Shown piece by piece: positions 31,448 through 35,322 of a stretch of DNA of 35,322 nucleotides. The position numbers and the translations under genes were made by a program. How positions within the stretch are numbered: position 1 is the first letter of the stretch; each line of letters starts with the position of its first letter. Origin of the DNA: Deinococcus sp. (GTDB lineage: Bacteria; Deinococcota; Deinococci; Deinococcales; Deinococcaceae); contig NZ_JANYGJ010000179.1 in NCBI RefSeq assembly GCF_025362455.1, positions 1 through 35,322 of the forward strand, given 5' to 3'. The notes beneath the pieces were generated by a model that saw nothing but the letters and a program-made list of their open reading frames with translations, was not told where the DNA came from and did no database searches.

Positions 31448-31557
31448 CCGTGGACGGTCCTTGGAGGCAGTGAGGGGGGTGGGGAAGGGCAACCAGGCTC
31501 GCGGGTGGGCGCAGTGACGATCATGGCTGCATCCTAAGTCCATGCACAGAGACTTTC

Positions 31558-31563
31558 TATACT
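31558..31563 (+). promoter_or_regulatory. TATACT -10 box before truncated AraC gene
   Basis: TATACT on the plus strand, about 40 nt before ATG 31604, with no good -35. Intergenic region shared with the divergent MFS gene. Confidence 0.35.
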
Positions 31564-31603
31564 CCAGTGTCTTTATTTTCTTCGCCATCGTCCAGAGACG
31601 CTG

Positions 31604-31921
31604 ATGGACCCCCTCTCGGAAGTGCTGTCGCTGCTCAGGGCGCGCAGTCTCAGGCCGCGCAGTCTCAGGTCGCGCAGTCTCAGGGCGTCGGGCCTGGACA
31701 TCGGGGGCGCGTGGTCCTTCGAGTGTTCCCAGAACGTACCGATCAGGTGCTACGCGGTGGTCCACGGGCAGTGCTGGCTGGCCGTCGAGGGCGTGCCCGA
31801 AGCGCTGATGCTCAGGGCAGGCGAGTGCTTTTTGCTGCCGGGTGGACGGCCCTTCCGGCTGACCAGCGACCTGTCGTTGCCCGCCGCCGATTACCGCGCC
31901 GTTTATCTATCCACGTATCCA
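31604..31921 (+). pseudogene. Truncated AraC-type regulator, cupin half only
   Basis: The first 100 residues follow the N-terminal cupin of AraC regulators that sit opposite MFS exporters: MDPLSEVLSLL, then CYAVVHGQCWLAVEG and LRAGECFLLPGGRPFRLTSD. Homology fades after about 31903, and the frame then runs into antisense MFS sequence and stops at 31969. The whole DNA-binding half is gone. A 15-bp repeat array (SLRPR / SLRSR) lies within residues 15-28. Probably non-functional. Confidence 0.75.
31641..31685 (+). repeat. 15-bp tandem repeat in truncated AraC gene
   Basis: cgcgcagtctcaggc, cgcgcagtctcaggt and cgcgcagtctcaggg at 31641-31655, 31656-31670 and 31671-31685. Confidence 0.92.
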
Positions 31922-32071
31922 TCCAAGCAGGCCCTGAAGCACCCGGAACACGATCAGGGCCAGCGGTGACCACGCCAGCCCGCACAGCGCCGAGGTGAGC
32001 GTGAACCCGGCCAGTCCCAGCAGGAACATCCGGCGACGCCCGTACAGGTCGCCCAGCCGCCCACCGGTGAG
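31922..32071 (-). pseudogene. Fragment of a DHA2-type MFS transporter
   Basis: About 50 codons on the minus strand match the helix 2-3 to helix 4 part of EmrB/QacA-like exporters: GGRLGDLYGRRRMFLLG, then FTLTSALCGLAWSP and IVFRVLQG. Homology starts and stops abruptly at both ends. No start codon or remaining gene. Confidence 0.7.
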
Positions 32072-32074
32072 TCG

Positions 32075-32146
32075 CCCGTCCCCAGCACCCTCGGCTACGC
32101 CCTGCTCGGCCTGCTCGCACGCGGAGATCAGTCCGGATACGGCCTC
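32075..32146 (+). pseudogene. Fragment of a PadR-family regulator
   Basis: About 24 codons on the plus strand read PVPSTLGYALLGLLARGDQS then GYGL, the start of the PadR winged helix. No in-frame start codon, and homology ends by 32146. It directly abuts the inverted MFS fragment. Confidence 0.6.
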
Positions 32147-32186
32147 AATGTTCAATTCGGGCAAGGCCGTTTCACAGATGAATTCG

Positions 32187-33260
32187 TCACAATCTCGCTT
32201 TCGGCGCGTGAGACAAGAACTCGAAGCCGGTATCCGTTATCAGGATCAGGTCCTCGATTCGCACCCCGCCCAGGTCCGGCACGTAAATTCCGGGCTCGAC
32301 CGTCACGACCATGCCCGCCTCCAGCCGCTGATCCTGCGCCCACCTGCTCAGGGCGGGCTCCTCGTGGATGTTCAGGCCCACACCGTGCCCCAGCGAATGC
32401 CCGAAATAGTCGCCGTAGCCCGCCTCGACGATCCAGTTCCGGGCCTGCGCGTCGGCGTCGACGCAGCGCACCCCGGCTTTGATGAAGTTCAGCGCCCGCT
32501 CCTGGGCGTCATAAACGGTGTTGTAGATGGTGCGCAACTCGCCCGACACTTCGCCCACCGCGTAGGTCCGGGTGATGTCGCTGTGATAGCCGCCGCACCG
32601 CGCACCCATGTCGATGGTGACCAGTTCGCCGCCCTGAATCCGTTTGTCGGTGGCGCCACCGTGAGGCATCGCGCCACGGACGCCACTCGCCACGGTGATG
32701 CCGAACGCCTTGTCGTCGGCGCCGAGCCTGCGCATGGTGACCTCAAGCTCAAGCGCGACCTCGGCCTCGCGGCGCCCAGCCTGGAGGGTCACGGCGACTT
32801 GCGCCAGCGCCTCGTCGGCAATCCGCGCCGAGCGCCGCAACAGTTCGAGTTCGCCCTCCGTTTTCAGCAGCCTGAACGGCTCGACCAGGCCCTTGACCGG
32901 GTGCAGCGGCACCTGCCAGACCGAGAGCAGTTCCGAGTACTTGTCGTAACTCACGAATTCAGACTCGAAGGCCACCGGACGGCCTGCGATCAGCCCCCTG
33001 GCATGCTCCAGCGCGTCCCTGGGGCGGGCCAGGTGAACGGGGACGCCGGACTGCTGCCTGGCCTGGACGTCGTAGCGAAGATCGGTGTAGAGGGTCGCGC
33101 CTTGGGGCGTCACCAGCAGTTTGGCGTCCGCGCCGTCGGTGAAGCCGGTCAGGTAACGGATGTTGGCGGGCGAGGCGATCCAGACTGCCGCGACCTGGAG
33201 TTCAGGCAGTTTGCGCTGCACCTGTTCGAGAACGAATGGGGCCTGCGTGGTGAGGTTCAA
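32187..33260 (-). CDS. pepQ: M24-family aminopeptidase (Xaa-Pro peptidase-like)
   Basis: 357 residues. The creatinase-like N-terminal domain (1-130) leads to a pita-bread metallopeptidase. All five metal ligands are visible: Asp217 (VTIDMGA), Asp228 (HSDITRTYAVG), His292 (GHGVGLNIHE), Glu322 (TVEPGIY) and Glu336 (VRIEDLILIT). It removes N-terminal residues ahead of proline, or cleaves Xaa-Pro dipeptides, in the cytosol. The start is a TTG at 33260, supported by AGGAG 6 nt upstream. Just past its 3' end lies the cluster of gene fragments. pepP/pepQ assignment within M24 is uncertain. Confidence 0.9.
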   Translation of the reverse strand: MNLTTQAPFVLEQVQRKLPELQVAAVWIASPANIRYLTGFTDGADAKLLVTPQGATLYTDLRYDVQARQQSGVPVHLARPRDALEHARGLIAGRPVAFESEFVSYDKYSELLSVWQVPLHPVKGLVEPFRLLKTEGELELLRRSARIADEALAQVAVTLQAGRREAEVALELEVTMRRLGADDKAFGITVASGVRGAMPHGGATDKRIQGGELVTIDMGARCGGYHSDITRTYAVGEVSGELRTIYNTVYDAQERALNFIKAGVRCVDADAQARNWIVEAGYGDYFGHSLGHGVGLNIHEEPALSRWAQDQRLEAGMVVTVEPGIYVPDLGGVRIEDLILITDTGFEFLSHAPKARL

Positions 33261-33437
33261 GGTGCTCTCCTGGGTGTTGAGGTGCGGTGAGGTGTGTGGT
33301 CGGTATCAGGGGGCCAGGTGGGGCAAGGCGGAGAGCAGCGCACCGAGCTGGGGCCGCACCGCCCGGCGGGTGGGAAGGGCGCTGCAAAGTCCAGATTGCG
33401 CGGGGACGGGTTTGTACGCCACTGCTGTGCCGCCTGC

Positions 33438-34598
<1,161 letters not shown>

Positions 34599-34600
34599 GC

Positions 34601-34624
34601 CCTCAGTGTAGACCTCAGTGTAGA
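34601..34624 (-). repeat. 12-bp duplication carrying two -10 boxes
   Basis: cctcagtgtaga twice (34601-34612, 34613-34624). Each copy holds TACACT on the minus strand; the proximal one (34605-34610) is 6 nt from the aminotransferase ATG. Confidence 0.85.
34605..34610 (-). promoter_or_regulatory. TACACT -10 box of aminotransferase
   Basis: 6 nt from ATG 34598, the spacing expected for leaderless transcription. Confidence 0.5.
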
Positions 34625-34720
34625 GCGGTGTTCGGCCTGGGCGGCGCAGGTCTGAGCTCGCCTGAACGCTCAAGCTGCCGTCAGCCACTTCCCGGCGCCG
34701 TCTCATCCGGCGGCGCCAGT

Positions 34721-35269
34721 ATGAAGCTCATGCTGCGCCGACTGATCTCCGTTCTCCTGGTGCTGGCCCTGCTCGGCGGTCTGGCTCTGCTGGCCTGGCC
34801 CGCGCTTCAAAACGCCCGGCGCTACGCCGAACTGCTCCGGGCGCCGGGGCCGCAGGGGTCCAGCCTGGCGGCGCCACTGCCGGGCGTGCGCTACGCCGAC
34901 ACCTGGGGCACCGCCCGCAGCGAGGGCCGCCGCCACGAGGGCGTGGACATCTTCGCGCCGCGTGGGACGCCGATTCTGGCAACCGTGGGCGGCGTGGTCG
35001 GGCGCGTCGGTCTGGACCGGCTGGGCGGGCGGATCGTCTACGTGACCGGCCCCGGCGGCTATCACCACTACTACGCCCACCTGGAGCGCTACGCCGATCT
35101 GGAGCGCGGTCAGTGGATCAGCGCCGGAACCGTCGTCGGCTACGTGGGCGACAGCGGCAACGCCCAGGGCACGCCGCCGCACCTGCATTACGGGGTGTAC
35201 TCGCCGGGCTGGCAGGCCACCAACCCCTATCCGCTGCTGAGAAAAAGCTCGGTGGCGAGAAACCGGTAG
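34721..35269 (+). CDS. M23 family (LytM-type) metallopeptidase, membrane-anchored
   Basis: 182 residues. One N-terminal membrane helix (about 8-28) places the enzyme domain in the envelope. The LytM domain has His72 and Asp76 (RHEGVDIF), the core YYAHLE, and the zinc/catalytic HLH at 154-156 (PPHLHYGVY), all intact. It should cut peptide cross-links in peptidoglycan. The chosen ATG begins the hydrophobic anchor; no good ribosome site is seen, and ATG 34730 is an alternative. Divergent from the aminotransferase gene. Confidence 0.88.
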   Translation: MKLMLRRLISVLLVLALLGGLALLAWPALQNARRYAELLRAPGPQGSSLAAPLPGVRYADTWGTARSEGRRHEGVDIFAPRGTPILATVGGVVGRVGLDRLGGRIVYVTGPGGYHHYYAHLERYADLERGQWISAGTVVGYVGDSGNAQGTPPHLHYGVYSPGWQATNPYPLLRKSSVARNR

Positions 35270-35322
35270 TCCACCTGATGCTGGAGTTCTGATAGACGCA
35301 GGAGTTGATTGATACAGACGCG

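Noticed and set aside
30299..33290. Long plus-strand frames opposite the MFS and M24 genes
   Set aside because: Same shadow effect; conserved motifs are on the minus strand.

Overview
The window is about 35 kb of high-GC bacterial chromosome and reads as Deinococcus or a close relative. That is inference from four things: GC-rich codon third positions, several genes whose -10 box lies only 5-6 nt from the start codon (leaderless transcription, common in Deinococcus), a mix of ATG, GTG and TTG starts, and the character of the proteins. There are no rRNA, tRNA or CRISPR loci.

Layout. 1-4873: the 3' half of an MFS exporter; a GNAT acetyltransferase and XRE-cupin regulator pair behind a strong promoter with a palindromic operator; and a secreted chitinase lipoprotein (chitin-binding + AbfB-like + GH18). 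4874-6015: a tyrosine recombinase with a repeat-encoded insert in its catalytic domain. 6180-11959: a cell-surface glycan cluster with a catalytically degenerate NodB domain fused to a YkoP-like domain, a repeat-bearing leader ORF coupled to a GT4 glycosyltransferase, a GT2 glycosyltransferase, an MFS protein, and an intact NodB polysaccharide deacetylase coupled to the MFS gene. 11964-16420: an unrecognised protein, a DUF1003 membrane protein, and a GGDEF-GAF-HD-GYP protein. 16421-17873: a periplasmic type II asparaginase behind an AT-rich palindromic leader. 24113-18104 (minus): a probable five-gene operon with two LplB/YtcP-type permeases, their solute-binding protein, a fumarase/aspartase-superfamily lyase and an AraC regulator. 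24460-26742: an orphan secreted-like ORF, a small membrane ORF and a two-component system. 27157-30080: a serine beta-lactamase-family hydrolase, an inverted-repeat element and a zinc-independent MDR oxidoreductase. 30206-32186: an MFS exporter, its truncated AraC-type regulator, and fragments of another MFS gene and a PadR gene. 32187-35269: an M24 peptidase, an aspartate-type aminotransferase and an M23 peptidase.

The strongest unexplained pattern is about twenty short tandem arrays. Most have units of 12-17 bp. Unit sequences are unrelated between loci. The arrays cluster at gene starts, 5' leaders and protein linkers. Units are 12 or 15 nt (in frame) inside genes but also 14, 16, 17 or more between genes. 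This looks like an ongoing local duplication process filtered by reading frame, not a mobile repeat family.

All functional calls come from reading motifs by eye; no database search was possible.
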